Positions 1-11,408 of a stretch of DNA of 64,000 nucleotides are shown here, one piece after another. Both the position numbers and the translations under genes were made by a program. Source of the DNA: Thereva unica (taxonomy: Eukaryota; Arthropoda; Insecta; Diptera; Therevidae); assembly GCA_949987705.1 (NCBI GenBank), contig OX465284.1, positions 109,041,163-109,105,162 of the forward strand. The letters run 5' to 3'. Below the pieces are notes generated by a model. That model did no database searches. It was not told where the DNA came from and saw only the letters and a program-made list of their open reading frames with translations. The first letter of the stretch is position 1. Each line of letters opens with the position of its first letter.

Positions 1-640
1 TGAGGAAACGAAAGTAGCATCGACGTCCGACGTACACAGCCGCATCGGCCAGGCAACAGCAGCCTTCGCCTCGCGCAAGTGGTGCATATGGAAACGAACA
101 AATATTTCCATCAAAACAAAAGTACGCCTTTGCCGAACGTTGATCCTTCCGATTCTTCTTTATGGATCTGAAACGTGGACACTGCTCAAACTGGACGTTA
201 AGAAGCTCGAGATCTTCCGAATGCGATGCTTGAGGCAGATCTTCGGTGCCTCACTAAGCGTTCACCTTCGAAACGCTACAGTCAGACAAAGATGCGATCA
301 GCAGATACTGATCGAAGAAGAAATGCAAAAACGTCGACTACGGTGGTTTGGATATGTTTGCCGAATGGATGATGATCCCTTGCCACGTAAACTTCTCTGG
401 CGAAACGATCCCGCAGACTGGAGAAACCAGCGATCGGCGCCGAAGAAAACATGGCTAAAGAATATTGAGGGTGATCTAAAGAATCAACGTTTATCAGTTA
501 CCGAGCTCGCCAAACACTGGCAAGAGTGGAAACGAATCGTGAATAGAGTTCGAGACCCAGCGGCACCGACAGCAGCATATCCGTTGCGGGCACGTCCCGC
601 TCGGACCGCCAGCTAACGGATCAAAGAAGCAGATAATGTA
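1..640 (+). mobile_element. 3' end of a non-LTR retrotransposon (RTE/CR1-like), truncated by window edge
   Basis: An open frame at 140-616 (158 aa) reads like the carboxyl end of a non-LTR retrotransposon polyprotein. It carries the family-typical LLYGSETWTL block, then RCLRQIFG, RRLRWFGYVCRMD and KKTWLKNIEGDL. These blocks follow the reverse transcriptase in RTE/CR1-type elements and have no proven catalytic role. The frame ends in an Arg/Ala/Ser-rich tail at a TAA. The same 3' end recurs on the minus strand at 13905-13990 and 28690-28920, so it is a repeated family and not a host gene. The catalytic part lies left of the window or is lost. Family naming is by motif only. Confidence 0.8.
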
Positions 641-1377
641 TACCATCGCAGTTTAAAGGTGCTTGGGAACGTTCAATTCCACTTATCACAACTTTAAAAG
701 CAAAAAGGTCCCTTTCAAGATATCCTGTTTCTGTTTTCATTCTTCTAAAAGCAAAATTTATTTTTCAAAACTGCACAAACCCTTGAACTTTGGCTTTCAT
801 ACAAAAATTGTTAATTTAAACCTTTAAAATTTTAAAACTGTCCATTTGACTGTGCATAAATATGAATACATCACCGACCGACCGACCATCCAACCCAGCA
901 CAGCCTCAATAAAATTGTAATGAACCTCATCCTTTTTATTCTGCTGTGCTGTTGTCCTTTGTATATAGGTAACGATTATTTAATTCACTGTTTTTAAATT
1001 CAAATTTTCAGGATTATGGCAGTATGGCCAGGTGGACGACAGGTACAGTCATGCATATTAAAATGCTTTCAAAACCGCTTAAAAGTCTCAGGTTAACAAA
1101 TACAGGGTGTGCGGTGTGTGTAGGGACTTTTTTTGGCTCAGGTTTTATATTTATACAAAGTCTATTTTTGTTTATAATCTCTTTGGCAACAAGAACAACA
1201 AATTCAATCTGAATATATTTATTTTTGTGTTGAATTTTCAGGAATTGGATTGAGGGTGGAAAAGTGCCCATGAAACATAAGCCGAGACCTTGAAAATGAT
1301 GCACATTATTTGCATGTGCTTATCGCAAAAAATAGACTCTTGATGAAGTCCAGCCAATAGTTCTACATATTAAAGTA
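641..1377. other. Intergenic, no gene seen
   Basis: AT-rich sequence with short random open frames only. I see no splice-compatible coding exon and no repeat structure I can define. Confidence 0.5.
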
Positions 1378-3062
1378 GCCTGTCCTAGGGTAGAGCGAGT
1401 GGAGCGGTCGCTCTAGGCGCCATGTGGTAAGGGGCGCCAAAATGAATGCAAAAAACAATTTCGAGCAAAAAATAAAATTTTGATGGCGTTGTTTGTAGCT
1501 AGCCAAGTCTATGTACTCATCAACATGACTCGAACACGGCACAAGCAGGGAGCACTGACTCCAAGACCGATCGTACATAACCTTAGGCCACATCCTGCTC
1601 GCGATCCATGGAGCAGACTGAATACGGCGGATCTAAATTCGATAAAAACCGCAATCCTAATGTGTAAACAATCGTGCTGAAGTAACGACTAGTACTGCGT
1701 GAATGTACTACTAACGATGGACTGTGAATACCAGGCGAACTTCGGTTTGAATTAGCCTTCCATTGATGATACGAAGCTCTGCCATGGGCGACCGTCCTTT
1801 CTCGCCGAGCGTGGTATCAATATAAAATTACCTTAAAAAAACTTTTGAAAATGGAGCACTTCTTAACGCTCCAAACATTTCTGGGGCTCCCACAGCTCCC
1901 AAAAGAACGACTTACAAGGCCAGTTAGATACTTTTGTATCCATGCTTCAAGGTGTCGAATGTGGTCCCAGTAAAGGAAAGTTTTCGGGATTCTTTTTCAG
2001 GGATGGCAGTCTGAGCCCGTAAACCCAGGGATGGAGTACGTTGAGATTACTCCTTCATTGGGAGATCTCCTGCCGAAGTAAGGGCGATATCTGGAAGCTG
2101 GCTACCCCCGTGTAGAGGCTGGTAGGGTCTGCGTGCCCCCGAGGAAGAAAGGGATACCGATTTTCTTAATAAGAAGAGGGTTAGATCATCTGGATGTTCT
2201 CCAGGGCATAATAACCCGGCGAAAAGGGCGAAGGCTTTGGACATACGGTTTGAAAAGCCTTCAGAAAAGTCGGACGCAGCACCCATAATGAAGTCTAGAA
2301 CGACTCCAAAGCCGACCTTCTGTCAAATAGCGGAAAGTGTCGGAATTGGCATGCTTGCGACTATAACAATCCGCAGACTCTTCTGACCACGAAACAACTA
2401 GTTACCGTACAAGGAGGTCTTCTGGAGGCCGTAGCCGAATTGGCTCAGGGCTCAGAACAGGTCAGTAGGGGTCGATGCGCCCTCTATGATGGACCGCCTT
2501 AAGCCTTGGAAGGAGCAAGCCTTGTTGCTGTAGACGGGAACAAGCTGCCGCGCAGCCTTTTTGTAATCGGGTACTTTCCGGCAGCAACAGAAGACTCCAC
2601 TGGCATTATGTTGAAAGGCTAGGGGTCCAATAGAAGACCCTAAGGGAGTGGAGAATACTCCACAAAGTGCACCGCTTAAAATTCACAGATATGACGTTGT
2701 CAGGATGGTGAACACTGCAATTTTGGGCTGATGGCAGGATGGCCTCTTTTAAGGTGAAGGTGACTCTCTCCACCATCTCAACCTTACTAGCTGGAGCAAG
2801 CCCTAATGCCCAACCATGCAACCATGGTGCTGCTGGCGAAACGTCGGGGAAGCAACTCCCAAGAAAACCCCCTATGGGCCCCCAGCGCATAACGGCTTGC
2901 AAAAGGGGGGGATATAATCCCGTAAGGAAATGGTAGGCATGCAGTACTCGAAAAAAGTTTTATCTAGGACAACTGGAAATACAATTTATGTGAAGTGAAA
3001 TCGTCGAACAAAGGGCGCCGAAAAACAAACTCGCTCCACCCTCAACAAGGGCTAGGGCCGGC
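1378..3062. mobile_element. Probable non-autonomous DNA element with degenerate inverted ends
   Basis: The left end (about 1378-1440: a CCTAGGGTAGAGCGAGTGGA block followed by GGCGCC-rich sequence) reappears in inverted, diverged form at about 3008-3062, where GGCGCC is followed by ACTCGCTCCACCCT and a CTAGGGCC end. Between them only short, broken frames occur and no transposase is recognised. The simplest reading is an old inverted-repeat DNA element of about 1.7 kb. The ends are too diverged to assign a superfamily, and no target duplication could be defined. Confidence 0.45.
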
Positions 3063-4479
3063 GCTGAAAGTAGCTTATTATTGATCTAATCATTCCTTAT
3101 CCAGCTGGATATCATCATTCCAGACTCATCTCAACCTCAATTTTCTTTCATTACAGTCACTTGAATGATATGCTACAATGTGTTGTGAACTATGTTGTGA
3201 AATTGCGCATAGTATGCGATTTCAAGGAAACAGAACAAGTCCACTTACTACTCTCAAACATACATATCAAGAAAATACTTAATGCATCAAAATTATATAA
3301 AATCCAGCATCCATGGCAACAGGCAATAATATTGGATTTTTGGTAATCATCTACAAGAAATACGAGAACTCAACAGAAATTTCCTTGCTAGAGCGGATTT
3401 TTGGAAGCTTTTCAGCAAATTATTGCACAGCGATCCGAGAAAAACACAATAAGTGGAAAAGATGCTGAATTCAAATTGGGGCCAGCTTCAAAGGAAATAT
3501 TAATGTTGGGCTAAGCCTTTAATGTTCACTCAGAGAATTTGGACTTGATTTGGTTCATTTAATTTTCACAAATCGGATTACAGTTCAGGAATGAGATGGA
3601 GATGGAGATTATTTTTCAAGTGCGGTATCATTAGTTACAGCAGTAGACTTTTGTCTTTTAGTCCTTTGGTATATTGAAGGACGTCGTTAGACTGCATTAG
3701 TTATCATGAGTTGTTATATGACAACAACTGATTCTTGTTCATTTCTAGGTAAAACTCATCAACTCTTACTCATGATCACTAACAGAATACAAGCAACCCG
3801 CGCCTTGAATTATCGAAAGTAGATGCTACCGAGAGCTATCGCGTGTGCGCTATCGAGTGCTATCGCAACGCTGCGAAATTTTGCATTAAGGTTCGTCGGA
3901 GTCACAAATTCAAAATGGCCGCCAAAATATGACTGAAAATCAAAATAGCCACCCAAATATGAATTTGCCACTTGCATTCCGATTTCCATGAAAATCGGTA
4001 CCTGTCTGATAAATCACCAAAACTGCAAAGAAAATAGAAGGGCTCCTCCTCTGTCATAACGAGATTATACGATGACAACGGGTAACCGAAAAGAGAAATT
4101 TCAAATTCCAATTCACCGAGAAGTTTCATGTTCAGAGGCATTTACAGAGGCATCAAAATGGGAGTTTTTTTGCATTTTAAAGGTGACGACCTTATTTTAG
4201 GACCGCGGGACCCTAATTTTCGTGGTCAGCCACTCAAAAAACACATAGAATTCGATTTTCTTAGCCGTTCTGTTTTGAAACCCCTCAGCGCACATGGAAT
4301 TGCCAAATCAGCACAGAGTTCGACAATGATTTATGAGTTAACCCAACTTGGAGGTAGACCAATAGATGCCACAAAAGGGTTCTGGGCCTTGAACCAACGT
4401 CTCAGACCCCTCCCTCGCGAGACTGTTTGCAGCCTCATTTCCCGTGATATTCCAGTGTCCGGGGACCAAGCAGAGCGAG
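3063..4479. other. Intergenic, no gene seen
   Basis: Contains short frames without recognisable motifs. The local block of repeated GCTATCG words near 3825-3860 is the only texture noticed. The frame at 4128-4565 (+) lies partly antisense to the retroelement RNase H relic that follows and is not taken as a gene. Confidence 0.5.
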
Positions 4480-5950
4480 ACCTCATTTCTTCTGGTCGGG
4501 CTCTGGAGTACTTCCACGTTGAGAGTGCCTTGAGTTGGGGCCTTTTAAACCTTTCTCAAGATTGAGCCTAGCGCAATCCGAAACGGCATGTATTTCAGCC
4601 TGGCAAATAGAAGACCGCATACTCATTGCAAGTGAGACTCTGGAGTTGGGTCCTGAGACACTAGCCCCTGGGCCATGTTCCATCTTTGACCCGTCGGTAA
4701 ACCAGTGGAGATGTTTAGGTTCCCCAGGAAGAATAAGTCCTCCCACTCAGAACGATCCGAGTTAATCGACCTGAATTTCCTTTGGAACCCCAGTTCTCCA
4801 AGCGTATGATCCGGTACGCGGCAAATGGAAATTTTTGGGATATTGTTAAGGATATCCATGTGTCCTTTGACTGTATAGGGCCGGTTGTATGAGATCTGAA
4901 GTCACAAAAAACTTATGGCAGCGGATTTACATATGAAGATATGCAATAGGCTCAATCCAATTATTGAATCCTTCGCAGCTGTGGAACAAGTCCGCATAGC
5001 TCCAGTAATGGAGAGGCAAGCAAGCCGTTGCAGTATGCTGCACTTGAGGATCGACGTAATCTGTTTAGTCTTGGGCCAGCAAACTGTAGCGGCATTAGTG
5101 ACCACCAGTTTTAACGATCGTATTGTACATCCAGTACATAACTTGTGGTGTAAGACCCATGGGGTATCCAAAAGCTTTACTGATGGCGTAGTCCAGATGG
5201 CGTTCCCGTTCAGTTTCTTGTCTAACTTTACTCGCAAATATATGACTGAGTCTCAAATCAAATGTACAGATAAGATCTAGGTCCACTTTGTAGCGTTTGG
5301 AGAAAGATACCACGACAGCCTGCCTTGGTACACCCTCTTTGAACTTCTCGGAGTGCTGTTCTCATGACCTCTGTAACGGTCAAGTAAAACTTCCCAGAGG
5401 CAATGATGTAAAGATCATCTGCATAACCGATGACATCTAGTAAGCGGACTGGGAGCTATGTAGAGGATCATTTGAGATATAGTTACTGCAAGATATTTAA
5501 CCATGATATGGGCGATAGGAAAGACTGGCAGTACAAAGAGTGATCCCTGCGCTCAAACTTTCAAAAAAAACGTGAACCCCTCAGAATTCATCCTTGCCGG
5601 CGCGCTCTATGCCCTTCCTTGAATATACCCTGGAACCTACAAGAAAGGCTCTCGTGGATTCTCCCTAAGATTACCGCAGAGCGGACTTCAAACAAATGCA
5701 GCAGTGGGTGCCGAGATATGGGGTGAAAACCTTAGGTTAAACTGAGTAGGTACTTGGACACTTCTTTCAGAGAAAAGTACTAGGATGCGCCTACCAGATC
5801 TTAAGAAACACCTACGATAACAAGCGGAATTTTGTCCTTTTTAACAACCAGCCAATCAGAGCAAACAATTCCCGCAGGAACAAGTCCGAAATAGTTTAAA
5901 ACAGCCAACAAGCCCTTGGTCAACTCCAAACAGTTTCTGCCTGCATTATT
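4480..5950 (-). mobile_element. Degenerate non-LTR retrotransposon (RT end plus RNase H), antisense
   Basis: On the minus strand, in order, there is a reverse-transcriptase core end with a GYADDLYIIASGKF motif (about 5400-5445), a thumb/connection piece resembling KAFGYPMGLTPQVMYWMY (about 5100-5230), and an RNase H start with WFTDGSKMEHGPGASVSGP followed by QAEIHAVSDCA (about 4560-4720). This order (RT, then RNase H) and these motifs are typical of R1/LOA/I-type non-LTR elements with an ORF2 RNase H. Frames are broken by stops and shifts, so it is a dead copy. Related RNase H relics lie at 8100-8540, 14745-14870, 18280-18600 and 38560-38960. Confidence 0.8.
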
Positions 5951-7226
5951 GGACAATAGTAGAAAGGATATGCCAGGGTTATCTCGTCCATCCTTGACCC
6001 AGCATCTGCCTGCACTAGTTTAATTTGATAAATACTTCCTATAATTTCCATTTATCTATTGTCCAACTGTTTTCCACAGTCGCACATCTCTGTTTTTAAT
6101 CAAAGTCTATTTTCATCTGCCACAGCTAAATATCTGCAATATTGGGCAGAAATATAATCTCTAAAACATTTCCCTCTTGCAATCTCTCCACCGCCATAGT
6201 CTCCCATCCTGACCAACTATTTAGTTATGTTTGTTCAAATGTCATTCCCTCCTAATGACCATCATTATACTTTCGCAGCGTAACTAAATATCCACATCGT
6301 TTACTGCATACTCGAATACCATTTTTAATACCAATTCGAATCTGACAATAAAAGTTCATTCACGATAAATAATACCACACGATTACAATCAAGACCGTTT
6401 ATCTCGTTCCAGTGTCCTCGAGCGTTCCAATGCAGCTGCTATGAATACCAATCAATCCCCAGAACAAGAGCGACTACTTATGCTGATCCCCAATCCGCTG
6501 TCCTCTTGTGCAGTGTGTTATATGCACCACACTTCCATACCCACCCACTCCTGTTGAAGTAGGATTCAATTGCGGAACTGAACAAGGCAGAAATCAGGAT
6601 GGCCCTTGCTACGCAAATATAGCTAACCACATGAATGCAGTTACATACGTGCATATATAGAGTATGTCGGGGGCTCGTGACATCGTGCATAATGACAAAT
6701 ACCCCCAAGGACTGCGTAAATGCATTGTGGAATGACTCCCAAATGTTTTTAGCTTTGTATATAGCATCCATGGCTATGGGAAAGGATTTCTTTTTTGTCC
6801 GCTTTCATTGGTGATTTAAAGTCGGCGCGGATTGTTTTTTGAATCCCGCTTTTCTGGTCATTTCGGGGCACTAATTTCGCGGATGGGCTTTTTAGATATT
6901 TCGCTGAATCTAAACGGGTTGGTGGTTCCCATTGTATGTCCCTGGGCTTTAGTGCTATTGTTGATCTATTATTGGTGGGGAAATTGTTTCAATTTGTTTG
7001 TGGATTTTGTTAATAGTCCGTTTCATTTGTACGTAGAGTTAGTGTTATTTATGAGGATTGGCATCTGCTATTTTAGATGAGATTTGAAAAGCCCTAGGTT
7101 AAGCAGAGCGTTCAGCTGGAGCACATCTTTCAAACAGAAGTACTGGTATGCGCTTATCAGACAAGCCATTATAGCTGGTAAAATAACTGAAAACTGTCGT
7201 CTAGATTCCGGTTACAGAACTCTTGT
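5951..7226. other. Intergenic, no gene seen
   Basis: Low-complexity and AT-rich stretches. The minus-strand frame at 6478-6771 (97 aa) and the plus frame at 6832-7080 (82 aa, hydrophobic) show no family motif, splice partner or conserved composition that I recognise, so neither is called as a gene. Confidence 0.5.
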
Positions 7227-8560
7227 GTGAAGCAGTGGTCTGTTTTAAATCTGCTTTTTTCTGAACGCGTGCTGACATTCTCCAAGTTTATGTTGGACAT
7301 CACGCTGCCCAGTGTCCTTCTGGGACGGATACGCTTCAGGGTAAACCAACAGGTTGGAGCTCCTCAACCGCACAGAAACCCAAGAAGGACTGACTGGAAG
7401 AAGTTCGGTCAGGTCCTGGGAGCTAAACTCTTTGGAGAGTGCCCATATGAAAGTATAGACCTTATAGAGAAAATCGAAGATAGGGTCAATACTTTCGAAA
7501 ACGCGGCGTATAAGGTATCCTGCCCAATAAGGCGGAGCAAAAAATGAAGATCTCTTGAAACTGAGATTAGCAAGATTAGCAATAGCTGCTACAAACAAGG
7601 CCTTTGGCAGCCTTACAAAGACTGTTTAAAACTGTACAAGAAAGCCGTTTCCTCAGCCAAGGGAGATACCTAGCAGGGGTATTGCCAGAGAGTCCACGAG
7701 ACTCTGCCAGAATTTTTTTTCTCACACTCACAAATTCCCACAAATTTCTCACGTATGGGTCGCTAGTATTGTGTCCAGGGCTGATTAGGACCTATAACGT
7801 CATAAAGTTAGAGAAGAGAGAACGGCAACAGTAGGGGCAACAGGGGCCATGAGGACATGCCCCACGAAAGCTCTCAACGTTTTCTTGCACCTACTCCCCC
7901 TGACCTTCACATCAAATATCTAGCCTCGTGTAGTGCCTTCAGACTGAGGGTTTCCGGAGTCTGGACCTCAAAACCTTACGCACATAGTATTTTGTATTCA
8001 CTACTTGTGGGAGTAGTCGCTACAACCACAGACTACCTCGGTCTAGATTGACCTTAAGGAAGCAATTCTCCGTCGAATTATCCTCAAGAAGAAAGCGGAG
8101 AAACAGAGATGTCCTGCGAAAGTTCAATGTACGAATATTCAACGACGGCTCCAAGATTTCAGCAGGCGTCGAAGCAGGGGTTTATCTAGAGCACACTAAC
8201 AGTTCACTGTCATGGCACCTCCCGGTGTACGCTAGTGTTTCATACTAAAATGCTGGCGATCCTGAAGGCCAGCCGACAGTGTACTTATAACCTACACAAG
8301 GATGTAGTATTAGAATTTTCATAGATAGCCAAGCCTCTATAAAAGCTATGGATTCAGTAATGATGCGCTCAAAGTTAATGGAGCGATGTAGAGCCGAGCT
8401 AGGAAGAAATCACAACGTGACTCTCGTCTGGGTTTCCGGTCATACGAACAGAGAGTCCTTCGCACAGGAAGGGAGTCTCTCTCCGGGGCTCGAAGATGGA
8501 GATGGTCGGCAGCCCAATAGGAGGAGACAAAAACGCTAACTACCACCAGCTGCTAACCAG
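7227..8560 (+). mobile_element. Degenerate non-LTR retrotransposon fragment (linker and RNase H)
   Basis: The frame at 7227-7547 contains RNPRRTDWKKFGQVLG, a block typical of the segment between endonuclease and reverse transcriptase in R1/LOA/Jockey-type ORF2. Further along (8115-8540) an RNase H relic reads FNDGSKISAGVEAGVYLE and then IFIDSQASIKAMDSVMMRSK and VTLVWVSGHTN. The first catalytic Asp of the usual TDGSK appears as NDGSK. The whole RT between these parts is missing or unreadable, so the copy is internally deleted and dead. The RNase H half is close to the copy at 38560-38960. Confidence 0.75.
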
Positions 8561-8580
8561 CCAAAAATGCTAGGATGGCT

Positions 8581-10331
8581 TGGCCGACTTACATATAACA
8601 ATGAAAAAACAATGGGCCTATTAAACAGACACCGACGATATATTGCCAGAATCACGGCAATAATCCCATTGGCCCAAAGAAAACCAGGCTACCAAGCTGG
8701 ACATCCCGTTCAACAGATATTGTAGCTGCGAGAGAGAAACACTTGGTTACTTCCTGTGTAGATGGCCAGCTTTAGCTTAAACCAGGCAGCGCAGTCTAGG
8801 CAGTTACGTTTTGGAGGACTTAAAATACTAAGATTAAATTCCACAGGATGGCTCGTCGCACTGGAGGCAACCGTTCACCTACCTTCATACCGCTCGGCTT
8901 ATTACACTCGGCTAAATCCACTTTCTTGTAAATGGATACTATAACCCTTGTTGACACCATTTTTATGATAGCGTTCCTGTTTCCCAAATGAGAGTAACGC
9001 TCGACGGATATTTGTATTGTGTTTCGTTATCAGGGTCTTCAGCTTCTTGCCCATTCAGGGCCTCTTGGAAATATTCTTTCCATCTTTCGATCTTTACGCA
9101 TTCTAAGCTTGGCTTTGTGATGTTTGTCTTTTAATACGTTTAGGCGGTTAGTAGGGTGAAATAAATTTATCAAGACCATAAATGTCGGATACTATCAGGG
9201 CCAGAGGATTTATTGGCGTCAAGTTTCTTGAGACAAGTGGTAAAGAAATGGATGGTACAATTGGGGACAGTGGTGGAAAAGCTGTGTGTCAACTAAAGGA
9301 TTTGTGAATAAAGTAATATTATTCTAGAGAAGTGTTATCTAGTTTTTACTGGTAGCATTGAGAATCTTACCTTTCAATTTCGCTTGTACAGTCGCAACAG
9401 AACTACTAATACATAAAATCTTAAAGACAACTGATACGACTTTATTGGGTTTAATGTCTCACTTAATATGATTCCTTCTTATTGAGAATATTTAGTAGAT
9501 TCCATTAATCATATTAACCACTTAAGGGGACAGCAACCGTTTTGCCGCCCGGCTCTACTAAACATGATTTTTTGACTTCAACATTTTATATCTTCCAAAC
9601 CGCTGGTTTGATTGTAAAGAAATTTTTTTTAAAATGTTCAGAACTTCTCATTTTGTAGCGTGGAGATTTTAGAAGTTTTCTTTTTCTTTTTTTTCGGTCC
9701 TGGAACTTAAATGAAAAATTTAACAAAAATAACTACTTTTTTCGCCGTTTTTGACAGATTTTTCACGAATGCCATGCCCGATTTTCAATTTCTTTTTTTC
9801 TATGTGTTCCCTATTATGTACTGCATCAATTAAGCAGACAACTTTTTGATATATGTATCAATTTGCTGATGAATTATAGTCAAAGCGATATGTAATAAAA
9901 TTTTACGCTAAATAGGTTTGCAAAATATTTTTTTTCTCCCGATGTAAGCAATATTTCAAAAAGTTGTCTGTTCAGTTAAAACAGCATTCCATAAGCTTTC
10001 GAATGATGTAAGGTATATTGGTTTATCTTAAACCAGAGCCGAGAAAAGTGTTTTTGAAGTTCAGAAAAGGTGAGTTTTCAGGACGGCCATTTTTCGAAAA
10101 AAACCGAGGTTTTGCGTATTCCGACATCGTTTTCGTTCGATATCGCTATAATCGATAATTATCGGATTTTCATTTTTCTTGCACCATTCAATGCAGAATT
10201 GTTTATAGATTATAATAAAAAAATAAAAAAAAATTGATTTTTTGATCGAAAATTCGGTTGCTGTCCCCTTAAACCACTAAAACAAGCACCTATTAAAACT
10301 ATAAAACACCACACAAAAAAAACGCTAAAAA
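8581..10331. repeat. Tandem duplication, copy 1 (interrupted by a 743-bp insertion)
   Basis: Copy 1 of a direct head-to-tail repeat. It starts with GCTTGGCCGACTTA, ends in AACGCTAAAAA, and copy 2 follows immediately at 10332. Shared landmarks include GCCAGAATCACGGCAAT, ATCAGGGCCAGAGGATTTAT and TTCCATTAATNATATTAACC. The first part is the 3' region of an RNase H-bearing non-LTR element; a similar piece occurs at 39040-39130. At about 9040-9130 the minus strand carries a scrap of another non-LTR ORF (WKEYFQEALN). Copy 1 differs from copy 2 by a 743-bp TTAA-flanked insertion at 9526-10268 and by divergent middle sequence. Confidence 0.85.
9526..10268. mobile_element. TTAA-flanked non-autonomous piggyBac-type element
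   Basis: A 743-bp block begins GGGGACAGCAACCG and ends with the exact inverse CGGTTGCTGTCCCC. It is flanked on both sides by TTAA (9522-9525 and 10269-10272). The second copy of the surrounding repeat has a single TTAA and no insert (11194-11197), which is the pre-insertion site. Precise TTAA duplication is the hallmark of the piggyBac superfamily. The interior is AT-rich with no transposase frame, so the element is non-autonomous. Superfamily assignment rests on TTAA plus the empty site. Confidence 0.88.
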
Positions 10332-11258
10332 AGCTTGGCGGACTTATAAACAAGAAAAAACAATGGGCTTCTTAAACAGACCCCGACAAAATATTGCCAG
10401 AATCACGGCAATCATCACGTGGCATTAGCCAATAGGAGACCACGCTGCCTAGCTGGGCATCCCGTTCAACGGATGTTGTAGCTGCGAGAGAATAACACTT
10501 GTTCGCTTCCTGTGTAGGTGCCCGGCTTTAGCTAAAACTAGGCAGCTACGTTTTGGAACACAGGTTGGCTCGTCGCACTGGAGACAACCCTTCACCTACC
10601 TTCCTACCATATATCCTCAGAGATCTTATTCATTCTGCTGGAAAACACCCACTCTGCGTGGAAGTGATATACCTCTGCACTTACTAAATCATTTATCAAG
10701 ACCAAAAATGTTGGATACATACTATCAGGGCCAGAGGATTTATTGGCGTCGAGTTCCTTGAGACAAGTGCTAAAGAAATATATGGTACAATCGGGGTGGA
10801 ATAGCTCTGTGTCAACTAAAGGATTTGTGAATAAAGTAAGATTATTCTAGAGAAGAGTTATCTAGTTTGGCAGCATTGAGAATCTTACCTTTCAATTTCG
10901 TTTGTACAGTCACAATAGAACGACTAATACGTAAAATCTTAAAGACAACTGAGACACACTTAATAGCTGCGTTCCTTTTCTGCTAATTTTTACTATTTTT
11001 TACACTTGCGTACTAGCAACTACACTTGCTCCTATAACGTCAAAAATTTCAAGTGAGAATTTACTCAAATCAGAAAATTTTGCGTTCCTTTTCTGCTCTG
11101 CTCACAAGTACTAAATAGTAGAAAAGGAACGCAGCTAATATGATTGCTTCTTATTGAGCATATGTAGTAGATTCCATTAATAATATTAACCACTTAAACC
11201 ACTAAAACAAGCACCTATTAAAAATTAAAACACTTCACACAAAACAAAACGCTAAAAA
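10332..11258. repeat. Tandem duplication, copy 2 (interrupted by a 170-bp insertion)
   Basis: Second copy of the direct repeat begun at 8581, ending in the same AACGCTAAAAA words just upstream of the PDE12-like gene. It preserves the uninterrupted TTAA site (11194-11197) that is filled in copy 1. In turn it carries its own small insertion at 10966-11135, which copy 1 lacks. Confidence 0.85.
10966..11135. mobile_element. 170-bp inverted-repeat MITE with TAATA target duplication
   Basis: The block begins GCTGCGTTCCTTTTCTGCTA and ends with its near-perfect inverse (TAGTAGAAAAGGAACGCAGC). TAATA stands on both sides (10961-10965 and 11136-11140). The corresponding place in repeat copy 1 reads CACTTAATATGATT, a single TAATA with no insert. 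The element has no coding capacity. The exact duplication length is ambiguous by a base or two because the ends are palindromic. Confidence 0.85.
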
Positions 11259-11408
11259 GAAAGCAAATGTCGCATTCAAATTTAACAAAATGCATTGCAC
11301 TAGTTTTATTCACCAAAGCTACACCAGCGCTACTTCCTTTAAATCAATTCCGGCAAAAACATGAAATTTCTAAACTGTCAAAAATTTTGTTAAGGTTATG
11401 AAATTTAA

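Noticed and set aside
3820..3870. Repeated GCTATCG words as a possible short tandem repeat or binding array
   Set aside because: Only a few irregular copies; nothing distinguishes it from chance local texture.
6478..7080. Two modest frames (97 and 82 aa) as possible small genes
   Set aside because: No recognisable domain, codon pattern or neighbouring exon; sequence around them is repeat-like.
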